A stretch of DNA of 29,964 bases, taken from NCBI GenBank assembly GCA_038239005.1, contig JBBSFE010000083.1, positions 1 through 29,964 on the forward strand, read 5' to 3'. Each line of letters starts with the position of its first letter. Positions within the stretch are counted from its first letter, which is position 1. The notes under the pieces were generated by a model. It saw nothing but the letters and a program-made list of their open reading frames with translations, was not told where the DNA came from and did no database searches. Both the position numbers and the translations under genes were made by a program. The stretch is from DASXHD01 sp038239005 (GTDB lineage Bacteria > Myxococcota_A > Polyangia > Polyangiales > Polyangiaceae). This document shows, piece after piece, positions 13,704 to 22,076 of this stretch.

Positions 13704-14647
13704 TGGCGGCACGTAAGAAGAAAACACCTGCGCTCGGCAAAGTCGTCGTCACCGGCGTGTGTGGTCGCCTGGGCCGCCGCGTTGCGCGCGTGCTGCATCG
13801 CGAGCGGCCTGTCATCGGCGTCGACCGTCGCGATTTTCACGACAAGCCCAAAGACGTCGAGCACCAAAAGCTCGATCTCCGCAGAAAAAAGCTCAAAGAC
13901 GTCTTTCGCGGCGGCGATGTCGACGCCGTGGTTCACCTCGGAGTCATGCACGATCCGCGTGCGTCCGCGGCCGAGCACCACTCGTGGAACGTCGAAGGCT
14001 TCAGCAAGCTCCTCGATTACGTCGCGCAGTTTTCGATTCCGAAAGTCGTCGTGCTCTCGAGCGCCAACGTCTATGGGCCGCAGCCGCACAACCCGCAATT
14101 CTTGAGCGAAGAGGCGCCGCTTCTCGGCGGTGCGCGGTTCTCGGAGATTCGCGATCTCATCGAGGTCGACATGCTCGCGCAAAGCTTCTTCTGGAAGCAC
14201 CCCGACGTGAGCACGGTGATTTTGCGGCCCGTGCACATCCTCGGTCGCGTGCGCAACGCGGCGTCGAACTTCTTGCGGCTACCGCGCGTGCCGACGCTGC
14301 TCGGTTACGATCCGATGGTGCAAGTCATCCACGAGGCCGATGTCGTCTCGGCGATCGTCTCCGCGCTCACGCCCGGCGTGCGTGGCATCTTCAACGTCGC
14401 GGGCCCCGAAGCGATGCCGCTCTCGCGTGTGCTTCGTATTCTAGACCGCCCAACATTGCCGGTCCCGTACTCGCTGGCGCGCCCGATCATGAAGCGCCTC
14501 TGGTCGCTGCACCTCACGAGCTTCCCGACGCCCGAGCTCGATCACATTCGCTACGTCTGCATGGTCGACGATCGCCGTGCCCGCGACGTGCTCGGCTACG
14601 CGCCAGCCCACGATGCCGAAGAAACCGTTCGCGCCGTCGATGATTAG
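13703..14647 (+). CDS. Atypical extended SDR (NAD-dependent epimerase-like) lacking YxxxK
   Basis: 314 residues. The nucleotide-binding motif TGVCGRLG (17-24), the Asp at the end of strand 2 (IGVDRRD), VVHLGVMHDP and VVLSSANVYGPQ (catalytic-type Ser119/120) are those of the extended short-chain dehydrogenase/epimerase family. Where the catalytic Tyr-x3-Lys should stand, the sequence is RFSEIRDLIEVDMLAQ (about 145-160), with no Tyr or Lys. Later blocks are normal (VILRPVHILG, MVQVIHEADVV, FNVAGPEAMPLS). It may therefore bind NAD and a sugar- or lipid-linked ligand without standard redox chemistry. A basic N-terminal stretch (AARKKK) precedes the fold. It is coupled to the acyltransferase gene, suggesting a shared role in envelope lipid metabolism (inference). 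Confidence 0.87.
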   Translation: MAARKKKTPALGKVVVTGVCGRLGRRVARVLHRERPVIGVDRRDFHDKPKDVEHQKLDLRRKKLKDVFRGGDVDAVVHLGVMHDPRASAAEHHSWNVEGFSKLLDYVAQFSIPKVVVLSSANVYGPQPHNPQFLSEEAPLLGGARFSEIRDLIEVDMLAQSFFWKHPDVSTVILRPVHILGRVRNAASNFLRLPRVPTLLGYDPMVQVIHEADVVSAIVSALTPGVRGIFNVAGPEAMPLSRVLRILDRPTLPVPYSLARPIMKRLWSLHLTSFPTPELDHIRYVCMVDDRRARDVLGYAPAHDAEETVRAVDD

Positions 14648-14883
14648 GATTTGACGTCTTGGTCGACGACGCGGCGCCAGAAGCCGGTGCTCTCGAGCGA
14701 GAAGATGCGCGTCTCGCCGCCGTCACTGTGGAGGATCATGCGAGCGGGCGGGTCGGCGCTGCGAGCGTGAGCGCGGAACGTCCACTTTTGCCCGTCTTCT
14801 TCGAGCTCGGCTGCGAGCCCTGATTTCTTGAAGAGGTCGAGCGCCTTTTTGGCGGCTGCGTCCGAGTCCGGCCAATCGATCAT
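14644..14883 (-). CDS. Small hypothetical protein
   Basis: 79 residues from ATG 14883, starting MIDWPDSDAAAKKAL. It reads as a small alpha/beta protein: an amphipathic helix (about 8-26), then strands with Trp, Phe and Arg (QKWTFRAHAR, RMILHSDGGETRIFSLE). No signal peptide, membrane segment or recognisable family. TATGAA ends 6 nt before the ATG and may be a -10 box. Its stop overlaps that of the convergent SDR gene (TTAG, 14644-14647). Codon bias agrees with coding, but the shortness limits certainty. Confidence 0.6.
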   Translation of the reverse strand: MIDWPDSDAAAKKALDLFKKSGLAAELEEDGQKWTFRAHARSADPPARMILHSDGGETRIFSLESTGFWRRVVDQDVKS

Positions 14884-14900
14884 GCGCGGTTCATATCACG

Positions 14901-15482
14901 CTACTGCTTCGTGTACTCGAACATCACGGCGCGGTTTGGGCCTTGAGCGGGGGCGTAGATGTGGAGCGTCGTGCCGTTGGTGTCGTACGAGTTGAAGGGC
15001 AGCGGTGCTTTCGGGCACGTTTGACTTGCCTGCATGCTGCCTGCGTCGCCGGTCATGTAGATGCCGTTGGCGCGATATGCGTTTCCGTCCGCGCCGGCGT
15101 CGTTGATTGCGGATTGCACTCTCTCGAACGTGCCAGCGTCGACGTCGAACGTCGCTGACTCTTGAATGGTCGTTCCGGTTGGACCGCTGCCGCCGTCGGC
15201 GCCTGTGTACATCACCGCCGCGGTGACGAGGTAGGTTCCGCTCACGATCGTGCCGCCGTCGCCCGTCACCGCATCGGTCGCGACGAACGTTTGTTGGATG
15301 ACGTTGCCGCCGTTGGCGAGTGCATTGCACGCGGTGCCGCTGTCATTGCCCGCTTCTTGAACGATGACGTCGGCGGCTTGTATGTCGCTGCTCGCGTCCG
15401 TTCCGCCGTCCGTCGGCGTCTCCGAGCTGCTGCACGCCAAGGACAAACCCACGCCGACGACCCACCACCTTTTCGTCTTCAT
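14901..15482 (-). CDS. Lipoprotein of unknown function
   Basis: 193 residues from ATG 15482. A short basic-hydrophobic leader (MKTKRWWVVGVGLSLAC) ends at a lipobox-like Cys17, followed by SSSETPTDGGTDASSD, the Asp/Gly/Ser/Thr linker typical of myxobacterial lipoproteins. The mature part (about 50-193) looks like one beta-rich domain with two cysteines (Cys52 and one in QTCPKAPLPF) that could form a disulfide, and strand-like stretches (GTYLVTAAVMYTG, TTLHIYAPAQ, RAVMFEYTKQ). No known family. It lies 20 bp downstream of the AraC gene on the same strand and could be read from the same transcript. Confidence 0.8.
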   Translation of the reverse strand: MKTKRWWVVGVGLSLACSSSETPTDGGTDASSDIQAADVIVQEAGNDSGTACNALANGGNVIQQTFVATDAVTGDGGTIVSGTYLVTAAVMYTGADGGSGPTGTTIQESATFDVDAGTFERVQSAINDAGADGNAYRANGIYMTGDAGSMQASQTCPKAPLPFNSYDTNGTTLHIYAPAQGPNRAVMFEYTKQ

Positions 15483-15502
15483 CTGGCGAAGTTGCCAGGG
15501 CG

Positions 15503-16330
15503 TTAGCGGCGTGTCTTGAACGTGAGAAAGGTGCGGTACTCGCCCGGTGTCATGCCGGTGGACCGCTTGAACGCGCGTGTGAGGTGGCTCTGATCGGCGA
15601 AGCCAACATCCGCGGCGACGTGCGCAAGCGAGAGCTCACGATCGGCGAGCTTGTCGTGCGCGAGCCGGATGCGACGCCGCCGCTGATACTCGCCCACCGA
15701 GCATCCGAAGTAGCGCCGAAACGTGGCAGCGAAATGAACCGGATGCACGCCGGCCTCCGTGGCGAGCGCTCGCAGCGAGACGGCAACGCACATCGTCGCG
15801 TCGATCAGATCGCGCGCGTTGCGAACCCAGTGTGGCGCGCGCTTGTCGAGCCCAGGCCGCTTGCCGCCCGAAGCGGCCGAAAGGATTTCCCACGTGAGCC
15901 CCTCGATGGCGAGCATCGAGTCACCGTCGCTGTGCTGCAGCTCCCGCAAGATGGCGCCGCCCGCGCGCGCGATCTCGTCGTTGTCGAATTCCACCGGCTG
16001 ATCGAGCGGCGCCGAGATCTCCGCGACGCGACGCAACCACGCGCCGTTCACCTCGACGTTGAGCGACGCGACCTCGCCCTCGTGATCTTGCGCGTGACAT
16101 TCGCCGGGTGGATGAAACACGAGCATGCCCGGCCGACAGCTTCGCCGCTGCCGCCCATACCGTTCGGTGTACGTCTCCCCGTAGTTCACGCAGAAGTACG
16201 CGTGCTCGTGCGAGTGTCGCGCCAAACGCGAGCCCGCAGGATGCCGTGCCGCAACGAGCACGACGTCGCCCACCTCCCGCCGCTTCACCTCTTCTCCGAG
16301 GAACTGGCCCCGAAGCAGCTTCCCGCTCAC
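15503..16330 (-). CDS. AraC-family transcription regulator with cupin-like sensor domain
   Basis: 275 residues. The N-terminal half (about 10-110) is a cupin-like AraC ligand domain: His-rich strand HSHEHAYFCVN (39-49) and PGMLVFHPPGECHAQDHEG (67-85), which may hold a metal or small effector. The C-terminal half (about 170-270) carries both helix-turn-helix units of AraC/XylS proteins: SLRALATEAGVHPVHFAATF and SLAHVAADVGFADQSHLTRA, then the signature FKRSTGMTPGEYR. A dimeric DNA-binding regulator is expected; its effector is unknown. GTG 16330 has TATGAT 6 nt upstream and no Shine-Dalgarno sequence, suggesting a leaderless mRNA. The downstream lipoprotein is the nearest possible target. Confidence 0.9.
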   Translation of the reverse strand: MSGKLLRGQFLGEEVKRREVGDVVLVAARHPAGSRLARHSHEHAYFCVNYGETYTERYGRQRRSCRPGMLVFHPPGECHAQDHEGEVASLNVEVNGAWLRRVAEISAPLDQPVEFDNDEIARAGGAILRELQHSDGDSMLAIEGLTWEILSAASGGKRPGLDKRAPHWVRNARDLIDATMCVAVSLRALATEAGVHPVHFAATFRRYFGCSVGEYQRRRRIRLAHDKLADRELSLAHVAADVGFADQSHLTRAFKRSTGMTPGEYRTFLTFKTRR

Positions 16331-16336
16331 GACTCG

Positions 16337-16342
16337 ATCATA
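16337..16342 (-). promoter_or_regulatory. Candidate -10 box of the AraC gene
   Basis: TATGAT on the minus strand ends 6 nt before the GTG at 16330; transcription would begin at or within a base of the start codon. It lies in the AT-richest patch of the 83-bp gap to the REC-EAL gene (around 16337-16350). No convincing -35 box is seen. Confidence 0.45.
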
Positions 16343-16413
16343 CTAATTTAGTGGACACGACACTCACTGAAACTGCACGGACGGTCGCGACGTTGAGGCC
16401 GACGAGCGAGGTA

Positions 16414-17574
16414 TCACGCAGCGAGGTCGGCCGGCCAGCTCACGGTGGGAAACGACGGGCCCGGGCGTGCGAAGTAGTAGCCCTGCATCCAATCGCATCC
16501 GAGCGTGAGTAGCGCTTGGCACTCGCCGATCGACTCCACACCCTCGGCAATCACACGCACGTCGAGCTGACGCGAGAGCGCCACGAGCGAGGCTACGAGC
16601 TTCGAACGCGTCGGCGAAGTGTCGACATTGCGAATGAGCTCCATGTCGAGCTTCACGATGTCGGGCTGCAACGTCACGAGGCTCGTGAGACCGGCATAAC
16701 CGGCGCCGAGATCGTCGACGGCAATTTTGTGGCCGCGTTTGCGGAGCGTGCTGATGGCGTCCCACGCCGGCCCTTCGGCCTTGAGGCGTGCTCGCTCGGT
16801 GATTTCGAACGTCACGCGCGCCGGATACTTCGCAAGCGGCGAGTCTTCGTCGACGAGGTCCGGATCATCGAGCGCGCTCGGGTGCAGATTGACGAGGAGC
16901 TGCGTGTCCGCGGGCAAACGCTCGACGACATCGGCTGCGGCGCGGCGAATGAGCCGCTCGATTTCACGAACGCGACCGGTCTTCTCTGCGAGCTCGATGA
17001 TCGCGCCGCCGTGCGGCAGTGACGGCTCGCGCGTGCGCACGAGCGCTTCGTACGCAATGATGCGGCGCTCGCGCACACTCACGATCGGTTGCGTTGCAAT
17101 CCAAAGCGAGTCGAGCGCGCGCGTGAAGACTTCGTCCGACGGCGTCATGATGGGCGGCACGCTCGCGTGTTGCGCGCGACGAACCGCGATCGCTTCGTCG
17201 ATGCAGCGCGTGAGCTCCGCGGGCGGGCACGGCTTCACGAGAAAGCGAAACACGGCGGCGTCGTTGATGGCGTGAATCGTATCCTCGAGTCGCGCGCGGC
17301 CCGAGAGAGCGACGCGGGTCGTCTTCGGGTACTCGGCACGCACGCGGGCGAGGAGCTCGCCGCCGGTCATCTCGGGCATATCCATGTCAGACACGATCAC
17401 GTCGATGCGGCTTTCCGCGAGGATCGCCAGCGCTGCGCGCGCTGAATTTGCGACCACGATTTCGTACGGCGCCCGCCGAAGCAGTGTGCTGAAAGCCGCC
17501 GTCACGGCCGGCTCGTCATCGACGAGGAGAACGCGGGGTTTGCTGACAGCACCAATGCGGGTCGTAGAGTTCAT
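16414..17574 (-). CDS. Response regulator with EAL c-di-GMP phosphodiesterase domain
   Basis: 386 residues from ATG 17574, with a good Shine-Dalgarno sequence (GGAGCC). Domain 1 (about 12-130) is a CheY-like receiver: acidic pocket DDE (19-21), phospho-acceptor Asp63 (VSDMDMPEMTGG), switch Ser (VALSGRA) and Lys in FLVKPCPP. Domain 2 (about 145-386) is EAL: YEALVR, VNLHPSALDD, FEITERA, AVDDLGAGYAGL, IVKLDMELI, VIAEGVES, MQGYYFARP. Every metal-binding and catalytic position I know of (Glu of EAL, Asn, Glu, Asp-Asp, Lys, Glu, Gln) is kept, so active hydrolysis of c-di-GMP is expected, controlled by phosphorylation. No sensor kinase is adjacent, so it is an orphan. It is divergent from the lipoprotein gene at 17642 (67 bp). 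Confidence 0.93.
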   Translation of the reverse strand: MNSTTRIGAVSKPRVLLVDDEPAVTAAFSTLLRRAPYEIVVANSARAALAILAESRIDVIVSDMDMPEMTGGELLARVRAEYPKTTRVALSGRARLEDTIHAINDAAVFRFLVKPCPPAELTRCIDEAIAVRRAQHASVPPIMTPSDEVFTRALDSLWIATQPIVSVRERRIIAYEALVRTREPSLPHGGAIIELAEKTGRVREIERLIRRAAADVVERLPADTQLLVNLHPSALDDPDLVDEDSPLAKYPARVTFEITERARLKAEGPAWDAISTLRKRGHKIAVDDLGAGYAGLTSLVTLQPDIVKLDMELIRNVDTSPTRSKLVASLVALSRQLDVRVIAEGVESIGECQALLTLGCDWMQGYYFARPGPSFPTVSWPADLAA

Positions 17575-17624
17575 GGTTCTGGCTCCAATAAGTTAGAACG
17601 GCCGCTCTCCGGGCCGATTAAGCG

Positions 17625-17633
17625 TGTTATCGT
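17625..17633 (+). promoter_or_regulatory. Candidate extended -10 promoter of the 17642 operon
   Basis: TGTTATCGT fits the extended -10 form TG-N-TATNNT. The hexamer TATCGT (17628-17633) ends 8 nt before the ATG at 17642, so the leader would be only a base or two. No clear -35 box or Shine-Dalgarno sequence. Confidence 0.4.
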
Positions 17634-17641
17634 GTGGTCGG

Positions 17642-19075
17642 ATGCTCTTCGGGCGGCGCTTCCTTTGGCTCGTGGCCGTTGCAAGCGCGGGGTCGGTCGG
17701 ACTCATCGTTGCCGAGGCGTGCTCGCCCTCGCCGACGCAGCTTCCCCCCGAAGATTTCAAGCTTCCCACCTACGACGGCTCCACGTTCACGCTCACACCC
17801 GATGTCGGTGTTCAACCGACGCGTATTGTGGTGTCGACGCAGTTTGGTCCCGTGGTCGGTGCGCTCGTCGTCTTCCAAGACTCATCGGGCGCCGTCATCA
17901 CCACGGGCACGACCGACACCCTTGGTCGCCTCGCGCGCAGTCTTCCCCCCGAAGCACAAGTGACCGTGCTCACGGGGCCGCCCACGGCACCGAATGCGAT
18001 CACGTTCCTCGCGGTGCAGCCGGGCGATCTGCTCGTCGCGTACGCTCCAAGCTCGGGCGCGTTCGACGCCAACATCGTCTCGCTGCCCACGCTTCCGACG
18101 AAGCTCGCAGACGGCGGCGTCGCGACCTACGGCTGGGCCGCCGGGTTTTGCAGCAACAGCGCCTACGCGGGGCCGCCGATCGACATTTACGTCAACTCGC
18201 TTTGCACGAACCCGCTCGGGCAATTTCCGCTGCTCGTCACCGGCTACGACATCAACGGCTTTCCGGCCGCGTACACGACGAGCCGCAACAACACCGCTTC
18301 CAATGAAGGCGGCGTCGGAACCATCGCTCTCGCCGATGCTTCATGGTCGACGTCGCTCGGCACCTGGACGGTGGACACCATCAACGTGCCGAAGGCGACC
18401 TCGCAATATCCGAACGTCCTCTTCAGCGAGGTCGTTGGCGGTGTCGCGACGCCACAGCAGCAAGGCCTCGACACCTCGCCCGGCGATGGCGGCTCGCTCC
18501 CAACGACGTTCGCGACGCACCCCGGCTTCGGCGATTTCGTCCAGACGGAAGTCAACTGGGGCACCTACTCCGCATTCAGCGTCGTCGCGACGCGCTCTGA
18601 CGCGCCCGCGCCCGATGGCAAAGTCACGATGGACCTTGCGAACGCGCTCCCGCTCATCCTCACCGCGGCCAGCGATTTTCAAAAGACACCCACACGCCCA
18701 ACCACGAGCTGGTCGTTCGAAAGCGGCACGGGCGGCTCGGCGGGCACGCTCGTCATCGTGTCGTGGGGCCAAAAATCCACGGACGCAGGCACGGTCGACT
18801 CCACATGGACGTTCGTCGTGCCGCCGGGTGTCACGTCGCTTCAAGCGCCCGAGTTGCCGCCGACGGCAACCGAGTGGATTCCCGCGTTCGTCTATTTGAA
18901 CAACGTGTCGGTGTATTCCGCCGACACGACGACGAACTTCTCGACGACGGAGTTTCGCGAGCTTGCCCCATCGCTCCCGTTCGGCAATGCGTTTTATTAC
19001 GATCAGCCGTTCATTCCACCCCTGCCCGCCAACGGCACCGCGCGGCTCACGGTCTTGGTTCCGGCCGGCGGATGA
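17642..19075 (+). CDS. Large exported (lipo)protein with an Ig/CarboxypepD-like domain
   Basis: 477 residues from ATG 17642; a start 18 nt upstream would put a Cys before the basic region and is less likely. The leader (MLFGRRFLWLVAVASAGSV, then LIVAEAC) ends at Cys27; the lipobox is imperfect (AEAC), so it may be a lipoprotein or cleaved by signal peptidase I. Residues about 45-105 look like a carboxypeptidase-regulatory or Ig-type beta module (RIVVSTQFGPVVGALVVFQD, TDTLGRLARSLP). The rest is Thr/Ser/Gly-rich beta-type sequence with no recognised family and no catalytic motif. It is coupled by a TGATG overlap to the PEGA/barrel gene downstream, so the two may form a surface complex (inference). 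Confidence 0.82.
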   Translation: MLFGRRFLWLVAVASAGSVGLIVAEACSPSPTQLPPEDFKLPTYDGSTFTLTPDVGVQPTRIVVSTQFGPVVGALVVFQDSSGAVITTGTTDTLGRLARSLPPEAQVTVLTGPPTAPNAITFLAVQPGDLLVAYAPSSGAFDANIVSLPTLPTKLADGGVATYGWAAGFCSNSAYAGPPIDIYVNSLCTNPLGQFPLLVTGYDINGFPAAYTTSRNNTASNEGGVGTIALADASWSTSLGTWTVDTINVPKATSQYPNVLFSEVVGGVATPQQQGLDTSPGDGGSLPTTFATHPGFGDFVQTEVNWGTYSAFSVVATRSDAPAPDGKVTMDLANALPLILTAASDFQKTPTRPTTSWSFESGTGGSAGTLVIVSWGQKSTDAGTVDSTWTFVVPPGVTSLQAPELPPTATEWIPAFVYLNNVSVYSADTTTNFSTTEFRELAPSLPFGNAFYYDQPFIPPLPANGTARLTVLVPAGG

Positions 19076-20124
19076 TGCGACGAGCGTCGATCGCTGCATT
19101 CTGCACGGGTTTGCTTGCTGCTTCGGTGGCGCACGCCGATGCGCCCGGCACGACGCGCTCCGTGACACCCGTAGGGGTGCTCGATGTCGCCACGAGCGAT
19201 TCGCGCGGCGCCATCCGCATCGACGGCTCCGCAGTCGGCGTTGGCGCTTATCACGGTGACGTCGCGCCGGGCCCGCACGAGATCGCCGTCGAGCGTTCCG
19301 GCTTCAAGCCTTACAAAAAAACGATCGTCGTCGAGAGCGGCAAAACCGAATCGGTCGTCGTCTCGCTCGAGCGCGAAGAAGCTGCCGCGCCGCCGCCCCC
19401 ACCCCCTGACGCATTCGGTGGGTTTTATGGCGGGTTTTTCCTCGGCCCATCCTTCGAGCCCGGCGGCTCGGGGAGCACCTTCGAACAGTCTTGCTCGCTC
19501 ATTGGCGCGGCGTCGTGCTCTGCGAACGCACCTGCGGGGTTCACGCTCGCGGCCCATGTTGGTTACACGTGGGATCCCGTTGGCATCGAGATCTTCGGCG
19601 CGTTCGGCCTCGACTACAGCTCACCATCGGCCACATTCGACGGACAAGTCGCGCCCGGTTCGAACATCGCACTCAGCGGCCCGGCGCGCGTCGAGCAGTT
19701 TCGCGTCGTTCGCACGGGAGGCATGGCCGCGCTCCGCGCTCGCGCGACCATCGACGGCAAAACCGTGCGCGTCTCCTTCGCCGCCGGCGCAGGCTTTGGC
19801 GCACACGTGATGGCCTTCGATCGCACGGCCACCACTACCGACGGCACCAACAAGACCGACGTCTTCGCGACGCAGCCCATCAGCTACGTGTCACCCGCGC
19901 TCTCGTTCGAAGTGCAGCTTGCGGTGCGCGTCTCGAAGGGCGTCGCCATCAGCGCGGGCGTGTCGACGTGGCTCGAGAACGCCGGCCAGAACACCGTGAC
20001 GCCCGCCGATCCGCAACATTACTTCGTGCCGTCGTTCACGCCGCTTCGCACGCCGAGCTATCGCCTCGCGGGCGCGGCGCAGTTTTTCGTGTGGCCGTTC
20101 GTGGGCCTGCAGTTCGGTCCCTGA
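19075..20124 (+). CDS. PEGA-domain protein with C-terminal outer-membrane barrel
   Basis: 349 residues from ATG 19075, which shares its first base with the upstream stop. It has a signal peptide (about 1-22, ending VAHADA) and a PEGA domain (about 35-100: GAIRIDGSAVGVGAYHGDV, PGPHEIAVERSGFKPYKKTI). A Pro-rich hinge (AAPPPPPPDA) leads to a 235-residue part with alternating Gly/aromatic strands (GGFYGGFFLGPSF, FTLAAHVGYTWDPVGIEIFG) ending in FVWPFVGLQFGP, a terminal aromatic typical of outer-membrane barrels. The PEGA unit probably sits in the periplasm and contacts a partner or cell wall. It is convergent with the vWA lipoprotein gene, 8 bp away. Confidence 0.85.
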   Translation: MRRASIAAFCTGLLAASVAHADAPGTTRSVTPVGVLDVATSDSRGAIRIDGSAVGVGAYHGDVAPGPHEIAVERSGFKPYKKTIVVESGKTESVVVSLEREEAAAPPPPPPDAFGGFYGGFFLGPSFEPGGSGSTFEQSCSLIGAASCSANAPAGFTLAAHVGYTWDPVGIEIFGAFGLDYSSPSATFDGQVAPGSNIALSGPARVEQFRVVRTGGMAALRARATIDGKTVRVSFAAGAGFGAHVMAFDRTATTTDGTNKTDVFATQPISYVSPALSFEVQLAVRVSKGVAISAGVSTWLENAGQNTVTPADPQHYFVPSFTPLRTPSYRLAGAAQFFVWPFVGLQFGP

Positions 20125-20132
20125 ATCGAAAA

Positions 20133-22070
20133 TCAGGGAACCGTGAGCTCGACGAGCACCTGACCCGGGAGCGTGGGCGCGGTCTCGTTGGCCTGCGCTG
20201 TGAGGAGCGCGTTCTCGATGATCGCCGATTGGATCGTCGTGCACGCAGCGCCGCACACGCGAATGTGTACGCCGTCTGGATCGATCGCCCAACCATTCGC
20301 GGTGGTCGATGTCGCGCTGCAAGTGGCGTCGAGCGCAAGCACGGCCGGCCCAAAGGGGCCCGCCGGTTTCAACGTGAGCGTCGCCTTCGACGCATCGACG
20401 AGGCTCGCGGGCTTGTCGTAGAGGCATCCGCCGAGCGTACCGATGACTTGCGCGAGCCCTTGAGCGGCCGTTGCCTTCGCGGCGTTCGCGTCGCCTGATG
20501 CGCCACCCTCTGCGGAAATCAGCGTCGCGCCGCTCGCGGTTGCGAAAGCTTTGGAGGCATCGATTCGCGCTTGTACGGTCGCAGGCGCCTCGAATGCGTT
20601 GCGGAGCGAAAACAAATACGTCTGAAACCCGCCGAGCGCGGCAGCCTTCACGGCGTTTGCTGCTGCGTTGGGCGTGCAGCTCGTAGCGAGCGCTGGATCG
20701 AGCGAGCGATTCGTCACGAACGCGAGCGCCTTGTGATTGAACGAGCTCGTCGATGGAATCGAGAGCCCGTAAACGCCCGTCGCCGACAAAAGTTGGTTGA
20801 GCGCGAGACCTGACGTGCTCACGGGGAGCGTCATACCGATGTAGTCGACGAGCGGCTGCACCGCGGCGTCGATCGTCGAAAGCGGTGGCACGACGGTGTC
20901 GGGCTTGTTGTAGGTCGTCGACGTGCACTCGGCGCCGGCGTCGGGGGCGAAACGAAATGCGATCTCCGTCGTCAAAAACACCGGATCGGCGAGCGCGACC
21001 GAAATCAGATCATCGAGCGCGCTCGACTTGTCGACGCTCGTCGATGCGGGATTTTTGGTGCCGACGAAATCGACCATGGACGCATCACGATCGACGACGA
21101 GATAAATGAGACTCGGCGTCGGTGGCAGAACGGTCGTCGTGGAGTCGGCAGTGCATAGCGGTTGAAACTGAGTTTTGCCGACGCACGTGCGGCTCGCGAC
21201 GATGTTCTTGATTTGCGGCCCGAGCCCGCCCGTGCAGAGACCTGGCGCGAGCTGAAATTGTGCAGGTTTGTTCGCATCGGGAATGAAGAAGCCCTCATCG
21301 GGATCTTGGTCGAGCACTTCGGCGCGGTATGGCTCGTAGATGGCGCGCACGTTCATGCCGAGCGTGGCGAGGCTCGAGCCGCTCGGCACTTCGTAGAGGC
21401 ACTTCGCCTGATCGATGATCGTCGGGCCGACGGCATCGGCAAGACAAGCTGCTGCACTGAAGCACGCACTCGACGCTCCGAAGAGCAGGGCGTCGTCGTA
21501 GTCCGGAAGCGTTGCGGTCACGAGCGAGTCGACGCAGCGCCCGGCCTTGCATGTTTGATTGCCGGGGCAATTGACGCCGTAGCAGGCGTATTTCAGCGGC
21601 ATCGGCAAAAACAAATTGTGCTGCGGCGTGTAGGCGAGAAGCGATCGCCGAAGGATGCGTGCGTCCGGTGCGTTGCTTGCCGGGTCTTCCGTGGCACTGT
21701 CGGATGGCGAGACGATCGGGATCGTGCATTCGTCGAACGTCGCTTCAGCTTTGACGCGCGAGTCGCTGACGCTGAAGCCCATGACGTTGACGGTGACTTG
21801 AATCGACGGATCGGACGCGGTGTCGGGCGCGAGCGCGAGCGATTGCGGAAGGCGCGCTTTGCCGTCGACCACTGGGTACGTCTGGCAAAAGCCGCGGTTG
21901 CCGCCCGTCGATGCGGTGATGCGAACGGATTGGACGTCGTGAGGGACGATGATCTGCGACGTGACGCCGACGGTGAACTGCGTCGCCGGTGTGACAGTGC
22001 ACGCCGCGGCGATGATGCCCGCGAAGCACGCGGAGAGCGGAAGACCGATTGAGAGAGAGCGTTTCGTCAT
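20133..22070 (-). CDS. Lipoprotein with von Willebrand factor A-like domain
   Basis: 645 residues from ATG 22070. The signal ends at a lipobox (GIIAAAC, Cys24). The region to about 320 is Cys-rich and includes an EGF-like piece (CYGVNCPGNQTCKAGRCV, about 163-180). At 320-335, LIYLVVDRDASMVDF starts a vWA-type domain (about 320-525): Asp327, Asp329 and Ser331 make a variant metal site (DxDxS instead of DxSxS). A beta-rich tail follows. vWA domains bind proteins through a metal ion; here it would face the periplasm or the cell surface. It is the last gene of a minus-strand unit (6 bp after the TPR-PEGA gene), whose other members are a kinase and a membrane protein. Confidence 0.85.
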   Translation of the reverse strand: MTKRSLSIGLPLSACFAGIIAAACTVTPATQFTVGVTSQIIVPHDVQSVRITASTGGNRGFCQTYPVVDGKARLPQSLALAPDTASDPSIQVTVNVMGFSVSDSRVKAEATFDECTIPIVSPSDSATEDPASNAPDARILRRSLLAYTPQHNLFLPMPLKYACYGVNCPGNQTCKAGRCVDSLVTATLPDYDDALLFGASSACFSAAACLADAVGPTIIDQAKCLYEVPSGSSLATLGMNVRAIYEPYRAEVLDQDPDEGFFIPDANKPAQFQLAPGLCTGGLGPQIKNIVASRTCVGKTQFQPLCTADSTTTVLPPTPSLIYLVVDRDASMVDFVGTKNPASTSVDKSSALDDLISVALADPVFLTTEIAFRFAPDAGAECTSTTYNKPDTVVPPLSTIDAAVQPLVDYIGMTLPVSTSGLALNQLLSATGVYGLSIPSTSSFNHKALAFVTNRSLDPALATSCTPNAAANAVKAAALGGFQTYLFSLRNAFEAPATVQARIDASKAFATASGATLISAEGGASGDANAAKATAAQGLAQVIGTLGGCLYDKPASLVDASKATLTLKPAGPFGPAVLALDATCSATSTTANGWAIDPDGVHIRVCGAACTTIQSAIIENALLTAQANETAPTLPGQVLVELTVP

Positions 22071-22076
22071 CGATCC

